Notes under the pieces: generated by a model
Database searches by the model: none
What the model saw: the letters and a program-made list of their open reading frames with translations, nothing else
Told to the model about the DNA's origin: nothing
Made by a program: the position numbers and the translations under genes
DNA from: Lachnospiraceae bacterium
Lineage (GTDB): Bacteria; Bacillota; Clostridia; Lachnospirales; Lachnospiraceae
Direction of reading: 5' to 3'
Assembly (NCBI GenBank): GCA_900770225.1
Contig: CAAGJU010000071.1
Coordinates: 1 to 13,117, forward strand
Length of the DNA stretch: 13,117 nt
Part shown: positions 1-7,467 of the stretch, piece after piece
How the letters are laid out: each line of letters opens with the position of its first letter
How positions within the stretch are numbered: the stretch's first letter is position 1

Positions 1-609
1 CTGCAGAAGCTCGATGGAAACCTTCACAAGGTCAGTCAGCTTGAATGCATCAATGGTCTTCTGGTCGAAAGTAGGACCGCTCGCGGTATAAGCACCGTTC
101 TCTGCCGTCCACTGTGCGGTAGAGTGGGTAGCCGCAACCGGGATCTTTCTCTCAGCGCTGGTGGTGATCACCTTCGCAAGACCTCTCACCACGTTTGCCT
201 CATCAAGACCCATTACGATCTGACGCTCGAACTCTTCCGGCACAAGGTAGCCACCGTCTGCCTGCACACCCTCGGAAAGGACATTGTGAACAAGTCTCTT
301 ACCTCTAAGATGCGCACCGAAATCTTCCTTGTACGCATTGGAAGCACGCCCGGTCTTTTCCTCCACCTGCTTTGCCGGTCTTCCGGTAAGCGGAGTGTTG
401 ATAGGCTGATTCAGTGCTGCCTCTCTTGCCTCGGCTCTCTGCTGACGGTCGATTGCCGCAGTCAGATCCTCAATCTCCTGCTCCATACGGCTGTAAGTCG
501 CGTTATCCTCCGCAGACAGAACGCCGTTTTCATTCTCGTGGGTATCCACAAAGTTCTTCGCGGTCTCCCACACCTTTGCTCTCTTCTCGATCATATCTTT
601 GATAGTCAT
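1..609 (-). CDS. HK97-fold major capsid protein (N-terminal part, cut by window edge)
   Basis: The frame reads leftward from ATG at 609 and stays open for 203 codons to the edge, so the C-terminal part is missing. A strong AAGGAGGA ribosome binding site (618-625) overlaps the stop codon of the ClpP-like gene just upstream. Residues 1 to about 80 are charged and helical (MTIKDMIEKRAKVWE, then EQEIEDLTAAIDRQQRAEAREAAL), as expected for the scaffolding delta domain of HK97-family capsids that the prohead protease removes. The body then starts with the family pattern of a GGYLVPEEFERQIV strand and a later stretch IPVAATHSTAQWTAENGAYT, followed by LTDLVKVSIELLQ. Position directly after portal and ClpP-like protease is the standard head-module order. 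The protein would form the icosahedral shell. The family call is confident. The exact cleavage site cannot be read here; the region near residues 85-115 is a plausible place. Confidence 0.93.
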   Translation of the reverse strand, partial: MTIKDMIEKRAKVWETAKNFVDTHENENGVLSAEDNATYSRMEQEIEDLTAAIDRQQRAEAREAALNQPINTPLTGRPAKQVEEKTGRASNAYKEDFGAHLRGKRLVHNVLSEGVQADGGYLVPEEFERQIVMGLDEANVVRGLAKVITTSAERKIPVAATHSTAQWTAENGAYTASGPTFDQKTIDAFKLTDLVKVSIELLQ

Positions 610-623
610 AGCTCGATTCCTCC

Positions 624-1400
624 TTAAATGAATCTCTTGATAAAGTTCAGGCGTTCCCTGATCTCATCACAGGAACGCCCGTTATCCGTTGTCTGTTCAG
701 TTGCCGCACCGCTCTCCGGTGCCTTGATGTGACACTTCGCCGCGATCTTATCCATCAGCGAATTGGTCACCGCCGCCCTGGAATAGAGCATCGACACCTC
801 CGGCGCTTCCAGGTCTTCGCCCTCTGATGCATCCGCCCTCTGCAGTACATCATCCGCAAATCCCAGCTCCACCGCCTTGTGCGCGTCCATCCAGGTCTCC
901 GCATCCATCAGATGTGAGATCTTCGTCCTGCTCATGCCGGTCTTGATCTCATAGGCATTCATGATGGATTCCTTCACTTCAGCCAGCATGTTGATCGCTT
1001 TCTGCATCTCCGCCGTATCGCCAAAAGCGATGGTCGCCGGATTATGAATCATCATCATGCTCACAGGACTCATGAGCACCTTCGTCCCTGCCATCGCGAT
1101 CACGCTTGCCGCCGATGCTGCAATGCCATCGATCTTCACCGTGACATCGCCCTTATAGTCCATCAGCATGTTGTAGATCTGAGCCGCTGCCACGCAGTCA
1201 CCACCCGGACTGTTGATCCAAACCGTGATGTTTCCTGTCCCTGCATTCAGTTCTTCTCTAAAAAGAGCCGGTGTGACATCATCGTCAAACCAGCTCTCTT
1301 CTGCTATGGTTCCATTAAGGAAAAGCACCCGCTCATTGACCTCTTCGCCTGAAGCCTGGTCTCTGATCTTCCTGCTTTTCCAGTTCCAAAACTTCTTCAT
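624..1400 (-). CDS. ClpP-like (S14) prohead maturation protease
   Basis: 258 residues from ATG at 1400, chosen because GGAGGAAGGAGA lies just upstream; the frame is open to 1451 but no good ribosome binding site precedes an earlier start. The sequence has the ClpP/SppA-like fold signatures: NSPGGD at 63-68, the nucleophile in GIAASAAS (Ser96), and MIHNP with His119. The ClpP acid position lies in the later DAETWMDAHKAVELGFAD stretch; by my alignment that position is Glu rather than Asp. The last 50 or so residues, ending in RERLNFIKRFI, lie outside the protease core. In HK97-type heads such proteases remove the capsid delta domain and then themselves. It overlaps the end of the portal gene by 68 bp, and its stop codon lies inside the capsid ribosome binding site, so the three are probably cotranslated. 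Confidence 0.93.
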   Translation of the reverse strand: MKKFWNWKSRKIRDQASGEEVNERVLFLNGTIAEESWFDDDVTPALFREELNAGTGNITVWINSPGGDCVAAAQIYNMLMDYKGDVTVKIDGIAASAASVIAMAGTKVLMSPVSMMMIHNPATIAFGDTAEMQKAINMLAEVKESIMNAYEIKTGMSRTKISHLMDAETWMDAHKAVELGFADDVLQRADASEGEDLEAPEVSMLYSRAAVTNSLMDKIAAKCHIKAPESGAATEQTTDNGRSCDEIRERLNFIKRFI

Positions 1401-2676
1401 CGGAATCTCCTTCCTCCTTTCCGTTGTTGCCTGCCGCAAATATCCCGGCATCCTCCAGCTTCGTCATATTTCCATTGATCAGGTACAGATCACCGCCCTG
1501 TTCCGCCGGGATCCTGTCCAGGTTCTCCAGCTCACGGATGTCATTGGCAGACATCCAGCCGTTCTGTCTGGCTGTCGCATAACCGTTCATCCTGCTCTGG
1601 TAATCGCCACGGAGCAAACCGTCCACATTGAACTTGAAGAAGTATTTCTTCTTCTCATCCGGAGTCAGCAAAGCTCTCACCATTGCCTGCTCCCAACGGC
1701 TCACCCACGGATCCAGCGTGTACTTCACAAACTCCAGCGACTGCTGCTCAATATTGTTGAAGCTGGACTTTTCCAAGTCACCGATCATATGAGGCGGCAC
1801 ACGGAAGATCCTCGCGATCTCATCAATCTGGAACTTCCTTGTCTCCAGAAACTGAGCCTGCTCAGGACTGATACTAATCGGCGTGTACTTCATGCCTTCT
1901 TCCAAAACAGCAATCTTATTTGCATTGCCGCTTCCTCCAAATGTAGCCTGCCAGCTTTCCCTCACCTTGCTCGGATCCTTAATGGTTCCCGGATGCTCCA
2001 GCACACCGGAAGGAGCCGCGCCGTTCGCAAAGAACTTGCTGCCGTACTCTTCCGTAGCGATTGCCAAGCCGATCGCATTCTTCGCCATCGCAATCGGCGA
2101 ATATCCAACCAACCCGTCAAAACCAAGTCCCGGAATATGCAGCACATCATGTGGCTGAAGCCTCACAGTCCTTCCAACCTTATTGGTGCCTTTTCTTCCG
2201 TCCACATCATCCGAATCATAGACGGTATACTCGTAATAAAGCCTTCCGTGCTCATCGCGATCCACCTTCATCCGATCCGGCATCAGCGGATACAGAGCCA
2301 CGACTTCACCCTTGCCGTTACGGATGATCTGCGAATACGCATTTCCCCACAGAAGCAGGTGCGTCATCAATGTCTCCCTGAAAATGAAGGAAGTCATCTC
2401 CGGATTCGGCTCATCATGGAGCAAAAAATAAAGCGGATGTTCCACCGCTTTCTCCTTACCGCCATCATCGGTATATCTATAAAATTGTAATGGCAGGCTT
2501 GCCACTGCCTCCGACAGGATCCTCACGCAGCAGTACACCGCCGTCATCTGCATGGCAGATCGTTCCGTCACGTACTTACCGCTCGCAGTACCTCCCAGAA
2601 AGAAGCTGTAACTGCTTCCTGCCGTCCTGTCCGTGGGCTTATCCCTGCTCCGAAATAAACCGCTCAGTATTCCCAT
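1333..2676 (-). CDS. HK97-family phage portal protein
   Basis: 447 residues from ATG at 2676 (MGILSGLF), preceded by AAGGAGGG at the right distance. TTG at 2697 and ATG at 2694 are also in frame, but they touch the terminase stop and lack a separate ribosome binding site. Portal-family features are clear: an N-terminal ...ERSAMQMTAVYCCVRILSEAVASLPLQFYR helix, LWGNAYSQIIRNGKGEVVALYPL, HIPGLGFDGLVGYSPI, an IFRVPPHMIGD stretch, and FNNIEQQSLEFVKYTLDPW followed by WEQAM. The portal forms the dodecameric ring at one capsid vertex through which the terminase pumps DNA. The C-terminus is strongly acidic and glutamate-rich (EEGDSDEEVLELEKQED), then basic, and that segment is the part shared with the protease gene in another frame. 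It sits between terminase and protease as usual. Confidence 0.95.
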   Translation of the reverse strand: MGILSGLFRSRDKPTDRTAGSSYSFFLGGTASGKYVTERSAMQMTAVYCCVRILSEAVASLPLQFYRYTDDGGKEKAVEHPLYFLLHDEPNPEMTSFIFRETLMTHLLLWGNAYSQIIRNGKGEVVALYPLMPDRMKVDRDEHGRLYYEYTVYDSDDVDGRKGTNKVGRTVRLQPHDVLHIPGLGFDGLVGYSPIAMAKNAIGLAIATEEYGSKFFANGAAPSGVLEHPGTIKDPSKVRESWQATFGGSGNANKIAVLEEGMKYTPISISPEQAQFLETRKFQIDEIARIFRVPPHMIGDLEKSSFNNIEQQSLEFVKYTLDPWVSRWEQAMVRALLTPDEKKKYFFKFNVDGLLRGDYQSRMNGYATARQNGWMSANDIRELENLDRIPAEQGGDLYLINGNMTKLEDAGIFAAGNNGKEEGDSDEEVLELEKQEDQRPGFRRRGQ

Positions 2677-2693
2677 CGCAATTCCCTCCTTCA

Positions 2694-4319
2694 TCAAAAT
2701 ACAAGTAATCCGCGCTCATCATAAACACTCCCCTGCGGCTCCGTCTGATTGCGGATACACCGGTCAAGAGCCATGATTGCAGCCACAATGCCGTCGATCT
2801 TCTCTTTAGATTTCGCCTTCGTTACCTTGATGTTTCCGGCAGGATCCGTATCGACCACCACGTTGCCGGCCATCCACCTGAGAACCGGATGCCCTCCGTG
2901 AATGATCTGGCCTTCCATGAGCAGACGATAGAAATCTTTTGTCGGTCCGGACATTGAAGCAAAGCCCTGGCCGAACGGAACCATCGTGAATCCGTCACCC
3001 TCCAGGTTCTGGATCATCTGTGTAGCGTTCCATCTGTCCACTGCGATCTCAACGATGTGATATTTCTCCGCCAGATCATTGATGAACTTCTCAATGAAAT
3101 CATAGTGGATCACGTTTCCCTCAGTCGATAACAGGTATCCCTGTCGCTCCCAGATGTCATAAGGAACGGAAGCCGCCTTCACTCTCTGCGGTATCGTTTC
3201 TTCCGGTACCCAGAAGAACGGAAGCAGGATATACTTCTCATCCTCATCCCTCGGAGGAAACATCAGCACCAGAGCCGTGATGTCCCCCGTACTGGATAAA
3301 TCCAGACCGCCGTAACAGTCCCTGCCTTCCAGAGCGGCCAGGTCGATCTCTTCATTCCCTTTCATGAATATCGCATCCGGTATCCATGCCACCGTACTTG
3401 AAACCCACATGTTCATCCTGAGCCATTTAAAGGTGATCTCATCTGCCGGGTTCTGCTTTGCCTCCCGGTATGCATCACGGAGCCTTTCAATATCCACCGT
3501 GTAGCCAAGGGAAGGATTTACCTTGTACCAGTTCGCTTCATCCTCCCAGTCCTCATCATCCTTCAGTCCGTAGACCACCGGATAAAAGGTCGGATCCACA
3601 CGCCGGCCTTCCAGAATATCCACCGCCTTCGTATGAAGCTCATAGGCAATGGAATGTCTGTCCGTACCTGCAGTGGTAATAATGAAATGCAGCGGATTCT
3701 GTCTGGCATCCGATGATCCCTTTGTCAGAACGTCATACAGCTGCCTGTTCGGCTGTGTATGAATCTCATCAAACACCAATCCGCTGACTGAAAATCCATG
3801 CTTACCCCCGACCTCTGCACTGAGCACCTGGTAATATCCTGAATTTCCATAATTCACGATTCTCTTTGTTGCCGTCATCAGCTTCGATCGCTTCAGAAGT
3901 GCCGGCGACATCTCCACCATCTGCCTTGCCACATCGAAAACGATGCTGGCCTGCTGCCTGTCAGCTGCAGCACCATAGACTTCAGCAGATGGTTCATTGT
4001 CTGCATATAAAAGATAAAGGGCGACGGCTGCTGCCAATTCGCTCTTACCTACCTTCTTGCATATTTCCACAAAGGCTGTCCGGAACTGCCGGTATCCGTC
4101 CGGTTTGACAATCCCGAAGATGTCCCGGATCAACTGTTCCTGCCAGGGAAGCAACCAGAACCGCTTGCCTGCCCATTTGCCTTTGGTGTGGCACAGGTTC
4201 TCGATGAACTTCACCGCTCTGTCAGCCTTCGCTTTATCATAATGAGATGTCGGAAGCATAAATCTTGACGGCTTATAATTCTTCAGCTTCGGATAACCCG
4301 CAGGTCTTCTCTCCGCCAT
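2694..4319 (-). CDS. terL: Terminase large subunit (packaging ATPase/nuclease)
   Basis: 541 residues. Its ATG shares one base with the TAA of the small subunit (TAATG at 4317-4321), which implies translational coupling. The ATPase half shows a variant Walker A, CKKVGKSE (Lys92), Walker B LVFDEIH (Asp184, Glu185) and the coupling motif ITTAGT (about 214-219). The RNase H-like nuclease half shows three acidic positions expected for metal binding: Asp340 in GGLDLSSTGD, Asp428 in AVDRWNA and Asp509 in KIDGIVAA. This is the Terminase_1 type found with P27-family small subunits and HNH proteins. It docks on the portal, translocates DNA by ATP hydrolysis and makes the packaging cut. Length and motifs look complete. 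No frameshift or intron is visible. Confidence 0.96.
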   Translation of the reverse strand: MAERRPAGYPKLKNYKPSRFMLPTSHYDKAKADRAVKFIENLCHTKGKWAGKRFWLLPWQEQLIRDIFGIVKPDGYRQFRTAFVEICKKVGKSELAAAVALYLLYADNEPSAEVYGAAADRQQASIVFDVARQMVEMSPALLKRSKLMTATKRIVNYGNSGYYQVLSAEVGGKHGFSVSGLVFDEIHTQPNRQLYDVLTKGSSDARQNPLHFIITTAGTDRHSIAYELHTKAVDILEGRRVDPTFYPVVYGLKDDEDWEDEANWYKVNPSLGYTVDIERLRDAYREAKQNPADEITFKWLRMNMWVSSTVAWIPDAIFMKGNEEIDLAALEGRDCYGGLDLSSTGDITALVLMFPPRDEDEKYILLPFFWVPEETIPQRVKAASVPYDIWERQGYLLSTEGNVIHYDFIEKFINDLAEKYHIVEIAVDRWNATQMIQNLEGDGFTMVPFGQGFASMSGPTKDFYRLLMEGQIIHGGHPVLRWMAGNVVVDTDPAGNIKVTKAKSKEKIDGIVAAIMALDRCIRNQTEPQGSVYDERGLLVF

Positions 4320-4789
4320 TAAGCCTCACCCCCAAGTAATGCCTCCATCTCATCTTCTTCATCCTTGCCGACACCGGATGCCGCCATGATCCTTGATCTG
4401 GCAGACGGAGTCAGTCCAAACTCGGATGCTGCCTGCATCATCAGCCGCTGCTCCGTGTTACAGATTGCAACCCAGGGATTCGGTCTCTGCATACCGTTTT
4501 CCGTTTCATAGGTTGCACCTTCGGAATTGATATGCTCCTGGGCCTCTTTCCATCTGGCATAGGACTGACAATAGGCTGCAAATGCAGACCGGTCGATCTC
4601 CGTCAGCACTCCCATCTGATTCAGTTTTTCCGATAATCGGATCCATTCTGTCTTCGCTTCCGGTAATAACCATGCAGGACAATCGGGCATTCCCTTACCC
4701 GGATTCGGTTCTTTTGTGTTCAGTTTTCTCTTTCCCGGATTGCCTTCCAGCTTTTTCACTGCTGTAGGCTTTGGCTTTCTTCCAGCCAT
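4319..4789 (-). CDS. terS: Terminase small subunit, P27 family
   Basis: 156 residues from ATG at 4789, preceded by GGAAGGAGGG. The frame is open further to 4843, but the extra residues (MQNREMKSEIWKEGGRCS) would be encoded by the ribosome binding site region itself. The N-terminus MAGRKPKPTAVKKLEGNPGKR is the hallmark of the P27-type (Terminase_4) family. A helical body follows, with WIRLSEKLNQMGVLTEIDRSAFAAYCQSYARW and a C-terminal LTPSARSRIMAASG segment, then an acidic tail. The protein recognises the packaging site on phage DNA and hands it to the large subunit, whose start codon it overlaps. The upstream HNH gene and the GC-rich gap between them match the layout of cos-type phages. Confidence 0.93.
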   Translation of the reverse strand: MAGRKPKPTAVKKLEGNPGKRKLNTKEPNPGKGMPDCPAWLLPEAKTEWIRLSEKLNQMGVLTEIDRSAFAAYCQSYARWKEAQEHINSEGATYETENGMQRPNPWVAICNTEQRLMMQAASEFGLTPSARSRIMAASGVGKDEEDEMEALLGGEA

Positions 4790-4898
4790 AGAGCATCGCC
4801 CTCCTTCCTTCCAAATTTCACTTTTCATTTCGCGATTTTGCACGCGTGACCCCCGCGCCGTTCCCTGGGAGCCATACCTGTAGAGATTTCACCCGCTC
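4790..4898 (-). other. HNH-terS intergenic region, candidate cos (packaging) site
   Basis: This 109-bp gap separates the HNH stop codon from the terS start. It holds a GC-rich core (about 4831-4870) inside more ordinary sequence. The core includes a perfect 8-bp palindrome CACGCGTG (4841-4848) and an odd-centred palindrome TCCCTGGGA (4862-4870). The part nearest terS (about 4800-4830) is AT-rich and supplies the ribosome binding site. In phages with HNH, P27-type terS and Terminase_1-type terL, the cohesive-end site usually lies next to these genes, so this is the best candidate here. That is inference from position and symmetry; no cut site has been shown. Confidence 0.35.
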
Positions 4899-5264
4899 CT
4901 ACCCGCGATGGTTTCCCCAATAGTCCCCTCTCTTCGCGTGTATGGTTGAGTGACACGACTTGCACAGTGCGATCAGGTTACTACGATCGTGCGTACCACC
5001 TTCACTCAGAGGCAGCTTGTGGTGGATCTCTTCAGTCGGCACGATAATTCCACGTTCAAAACACAGCTCACAGAATGGATGCTCCGCAGCATACTTGTCA
5101 CGGATCCTCTTCCATGCTCGACCATACCTTTTCTTCGCAGCTTTATCTCTGCCGTACTTCTCATAGTGACTGTTGCTCAGCTTCTCATGCTCTTCACAGA
5201 ATCTTTTGTCTATCAGCTTCGGGCATCCGGGATAAGAGCATGGATGCTTCGGTTTCCTTGGCAT
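4899..5264 (-). CDS. HNH endonuclease, packaging-associated
   Basis: 121 residues from ATG at 5264, with AAGGTGG upstream. The N-terminus carries a small zinc-finger-like set (Cys9, Cys14, Cys23, His26). A basic stretch (KAAKKRYGRAWKRIRDKY) follows, then a complete HNH fold: Cys65-x2-Cys68, the catalytic EEIHHKLPLSEGG (His81/His82), Asn96 in DRSNL and Cys101-x2-Cys104-His105, with His109 closing the motif. HNH proteins next to terminase genes act with TerL to cut concatemeric DNA at cos in HK97-like phages; the same role is likely here from family and position. It is the first gene after the terminator-like hairpin at 5287-5320, and so the first gene of the packaging/late block. Confidence 0.93.
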   Translation of the reverse strand: MPRKPKHPCSYPGCPKLIDKRFCEEHEKLSNSHYEKYGRDKAAKKRYGRAWKRIRDKYAAEHPFCELCFERGIIVPTEEIHHKLPLSEGGTHDRSNLIALCKSCHSTIHAKRGDYWGNHRG

Positions 5265-5286
5265 CGTTCCACCTTCTTTCCCATAG

Positions 5287-5320
5287 AAAAAGCCGCCACG
5301 GTATTTTGCTCCGCAACGGC
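5287..5320 (-). terminator. Rho-independent terminator-like hairpin before the packaging genes
   Basis: On the minus strand the arms GCCGTTGCGG (5320-5311) and CCGTGGCGGC (5301-5292) form a 10-bp stem. All ten positions pair in RNA, three of them as G-U wobbles. The loop is 9 nt (AGCAAAATA), and five T residues follow (5291-5287). The hairpin lies between the DUF1492 gene and the HNH gene, with HNH starting about 22 bp further on. The plus-strand reading lacks a T tract, so it should act on leftward transcription. It would separate the replication/regulation transcript from the late transcript. Confidence 0.65.
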
Positions 5321-5350
5321 TCTCTCATCTTTCGCTTTTGCCAGTTTAAC

Positions 5351-5359
5351 ATTATCACA
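5351..5359 (-). promoter_or_regulatory. Possible extended -10 element upstream of the late-gene terminator
   Basis: In the gap after the DUF1492 stop codon the minus strand reads TGTGATAAT, which fits an extended -10 (TG-n-GATAAT, five of six matches to TATAAT). No convincing -35 lies 16-18 bp upstream, so it would need an activator or depend on the extended -10. A transcript from here would begin about 25 nt before the 5287-5320 hairpin. A single short match is weak evidence; it is listed because it is the only promoter-like sequence I see ahead of the packaging genes. Confidence 0.2.
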
Positions 5360-5384
5360 TAGGCCTACTGTATCGAACTTGATT

Positions 5385-5816
5385 TTACTGTATTGTTTCC
5401 GGAATCGTTATTTCATCCAGGGCATTCCTGTGAAGGCGGAACACATTGTCAATTCCGTACCCCAGCTCAATGGCGATCTCTTCCCATCTCATATAGGACA
5501 GGTACCGCAGTTCCAGTATTGTCTGAAGCTCCGCACTCTCCACTGCTTTGATCCTGCTGATAATATCCTTCTTCAGCTCTACAAGCTTCATCATATCCTG
5601 ATTGATCTCATTCTCCAGGTCAATGATCTTGATAATAGCATCTTCCATTCTGGAGCCATCCCTGTTCGGGCTCTTCGGCATATCCGAATATGTCACCGTT
5701 GCTTTGGCGGCCAGATCATGAAGATCTTCGATCTGTCCCAGCTTGCTCTCGATCCGCTGGTTCAAACCGAAAGCCTGTGATAAATATTTCTTGGCTTCCT
5801 GCTGATGTCTGTTCAT
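5385..5816 (-). CDS. DUF1492/ArpU-like phage late-gene regulator candidate
   Basis: 143 residues from ATG at 5816, with GGAGGT upstream overlapping the stop of the preceding gene. The first 90 or so residues are long charged helices (RIESKLGQIEDLHDLAAKA, ENEINQDMMKLVELKKDIISRI), probably coiled coil. The C-terminal part (about 93-138) reads AVESAELQTILELRYLSYMRWEEIAIELGYGIDNVFRLHRNALDEI, which resembles a sigma-70 region 4-type helix-turn-helix with recognition helix near 120-132. Proteins of this family sit just before the terminase genes in many Bacillota phages and are thought to switch on late transcription. The terminator-like hairpin directly after this gene fits such a switch. The family call is good; the regulatory role here is inferred. 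Confidence 0.8.
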   Translation of the reverse strand: MNRHQQEAKKYLSQAFGLNQRIESKLGQIEDLHDLAAKATVTYSDMPKSPNRDGSRMEDAIIKIIDLENEINQDMMKLVELKKDIISRIKAVESAELQTILELRYLSYMRWEEIAIELGYGIDNVFRLHRNALDEITIPETIQ

Positions 5817-5819
5817 AAG

Positions 5820-6104
5820 CTACCTCCGATTGGATTTATTTTTTCTCCCTCGGATTGACTCTGATTGTCTCACTTCGTCCTGAAGCCTCTTGATCAGATA
5901 ATCTCCGTCAACGCTTGTCAGCTGGCTGTACCAGCCGGAACGGAAGAACCGCTCGATCTCCAAAGCCTCATCTATTGCTTTTCGATCCTTCGGATGCGCC
6001 TTAATCTTCTTAAGTGCCACCCTGTAATCAGCGACTGCCTGCAGAATGATTGCATTCGCCAATCGTTCATACGGATCCTCTGCCAGATTTTTATTTCCTG
6101 CCAT
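5820..6104 (-). CDS. Small conserved phage protein of unknown function
   Basis: 94 residues from ATG at 6104 (MAGNKNLAEDPYERLANAI). GGAGGT lies 8 nt before this ATG; the in-frame GTG at 6110 is too close to that site to be used. The protein looks all-helical and highly charged, with no Cys cluster, signal peptide or membrane segment, and ends in a basic tail (ESIRGRKNKSNRR). The segment ALEIERFFRSGWYSQLTSVDGDYLIKRLQDEV is the part most likely to be a folded core. I cannot name a family with confidence. Its start overlaps the end of the helicase gene by 14 bp, and its stop is 3 bp from the DUF1492 gene, so it belongs to the same transcript. The basic tail suggests nucleic acid contact, but this is a guess. 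Confidence 0.75.
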   Translation of the reverse strand: MAGNKNLAEDPYERLANAIILQAVADYRVALKKIKAHPKDRKAIDEALEIERFFRSGWYSQLTSVDGDYLIKRLQDEVRQSESIRGRKNKSNRR

Positions 6105-7467
6105 AGGCACTTACCTCCGCTTTCACGGCATCGATCAGTCTGGCCTGCGTATTGCCCTTTGCGTGAAGTGCCTTCATGATTCGCTCATCAATCGAATCAG
6201 CTGTAATAATATGCTGCACCACGACTGTTCCGGATTCCTGACCCTGTCTCCAAAGCCTGGCCACCGTCTGCTGATAAAGCTCCAGACTCCAGATCATGCC
6301 GAACCACACCAACGTATTGCCGCCGCTCTGAAGATTCAGTCCGTGACCAGCAGAAGCCGGATGTATCAGTCCTACCTCCAGTCTTCCTGCATTCCAGTCT
6401 TCGATGCTCTGATCCGAATCCAGCTTTCCATAATTCACACCCAGGGCATCCAACCTTTCGATAATCCGTGTGAGATCGTGCTTGTACCAATACGCCACAA
6501 GAATACTCTTGCCATTTGCCGCCTCGATGATATCCTCCAGAGCATCCAGCTTCTTATCGTGAATGAACTCGATACCGCCGGCATCGGAATAGACAGCACC
6601 ATTCGCCAGCTGTGTCAGCTTCCCGGAAAGCGTCGCTGCATTGGCAGCTGTCACTTCACCACCCGGAAGATTGATCACCAGGTCGCTGGCCATCGCCTCA
6701 TACTTCTCACGCTCATCCGCATCCAGATATACCGGATATTCGGAATTCACCAGCTCCGGCATCTGCAGGTGGTCGGTTCCCTTCATGGAAATCGTGATAT
6801 CGGAGATCCTGTCATAGATTCTCTTATCAGCACCCTTCCTGAGCCTGTAGCTGTAAACAATCGGACCGTTCGTCTGATCCGGCACAAAGTACTCGACCCT
6901 GTACTGGCTGATAAACCTTCCAAGTCTCTCTCCCATATCCAGAACCTTGTATTCTGCAAAGAGATCCATCAATCCATTGCTGGAAGGAGTGCCGGTCAAG
7001 CCCACAATCCTTTTTACTCTCGGCCTTACCTTCATGAGCGCCTTGAACCTCTTCGCCTGCCAGTTCTTGAAGGATGACAGCTCATCGATCACCACCATAT
7101 CGTAGTCAAATGGCATTCCGCTTTTCTCAATCAGCCAGAGAACGTTCTCCCTGTTGATAATGTAAATGTCCGCATCTGCCTGAAGTGCTTTCATCCTCTC
7201 TGCCGCCGTACCGACCGCTATGGAATATCGAAGCCCACGCAGCTGATCCCATTTCTGTATTTCCGCAGACCAGGTATGCTTTGCCACACGAAGCGGCGCG
7301 ATGATCAGCACCTTCGTCACCTCGAAGCTGTCAAACATCAGATCATTCAGTGCTGCCAGCACGATACTGGTCTTGCCCATACCCATGTCCAGCAGTATTG
7401 CCGCTATGGGATGCTCCTTTATGAAATTGATCGCATATATCTGATAATCATGTGGATTGTATTTCAT
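6091..7467 (-). CDS. SNF2-type (SF2) DNA helicase/ATPase
   Basis: 458 residues from ATG at 7467 (MKYNPHDYQ), with GGAGGAA upstream. The frame is open to 7497, but that segment lies inside the VRR-NUC gene. Superfamily 2 motifs appear in order: Q-motif-like HDYQ (6-9), Walker A DMGMGKT (27-33, Lys32), Ia IIAPLRV, II VIDELSS (Asp128, Glu129), III GLTGTPSSNG (157-165), V ASAGHGLNLQSGG (371-383) and VI QQTVARLWRQGQ (399-410). This is the short phage SNF2 type without chromatin domains. It probably remodels or unwinds DNA during phage replication or recombination. The start overlaps the end of the VRR-NUC gene by 20 bp, a pairing very common in Bacillota phages that suggests the nuclease and the translocase work together. 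Confidence 0.95.
   Translation of the reverse strand: MKYNPHDYQIYAINFIKEHPIAAILLDMGMGKTSIVLAALNDLMFDSFEVTKVLIIAPLRVAKHTWSAEIQKWDQLRGLRYSIAVGTAAERMKALQADADIYIINRENVLWLIEKSGMPFDYDMVVIDELSSFKNWQAKRFKALMKVRPRVKRIVGLTGTPSSNGLMDLFAEYKVLDMGERLGRFISQYRVEYFVPDQTNGPIVYSYRLRKGADKRIYDRISDITISMKGTDHLQMPELVNSEYPVYLDADEREKYEAMASDLVINLPGGEVTAANAATLSGKLTQLANGAVYSDAGGIEFIHDKKLDALEDIIEAANGKSILVAYWYKHDLTRIIERLDALGVNYGKLDSDQSIEDWNAGRLEVGLIHPASAGHGLNLQSGGNTLVWFGMIWSLELYQQTVARLWRQGQESGTVVVQHIITADSIDERIMKALHAKGNTQARLIDAVKAEVSAYGRK

Noticed and set aside
124..627. 167-codon plus-strand frame opposite the capsid gene
   Set aside because: It is antisense to a clear HK97-fold capsid gene.
1213..2490. 425-codon plus-strand frame opposite the portal and protease genes
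   Set aside because: It has no recognisable domain or ribosome binding site and lies antisense to two well-supported genes. Its length follows from the codon use of the real genes.
4950..5780. 276-codon plus-strand frame across HNH, terminator and DUF1492
   Set aside because: It runs antisense through two supported genes and the terminator hairpin, with no domain seen.
6046..7077. 343-codon plus-strand frame opposite the helicase gene
   Set aside because: It is antisense to a helicase with all motifs intact, and its composition is typical of a shadow frame (His-, Leu- and Ile-rich, no domain).
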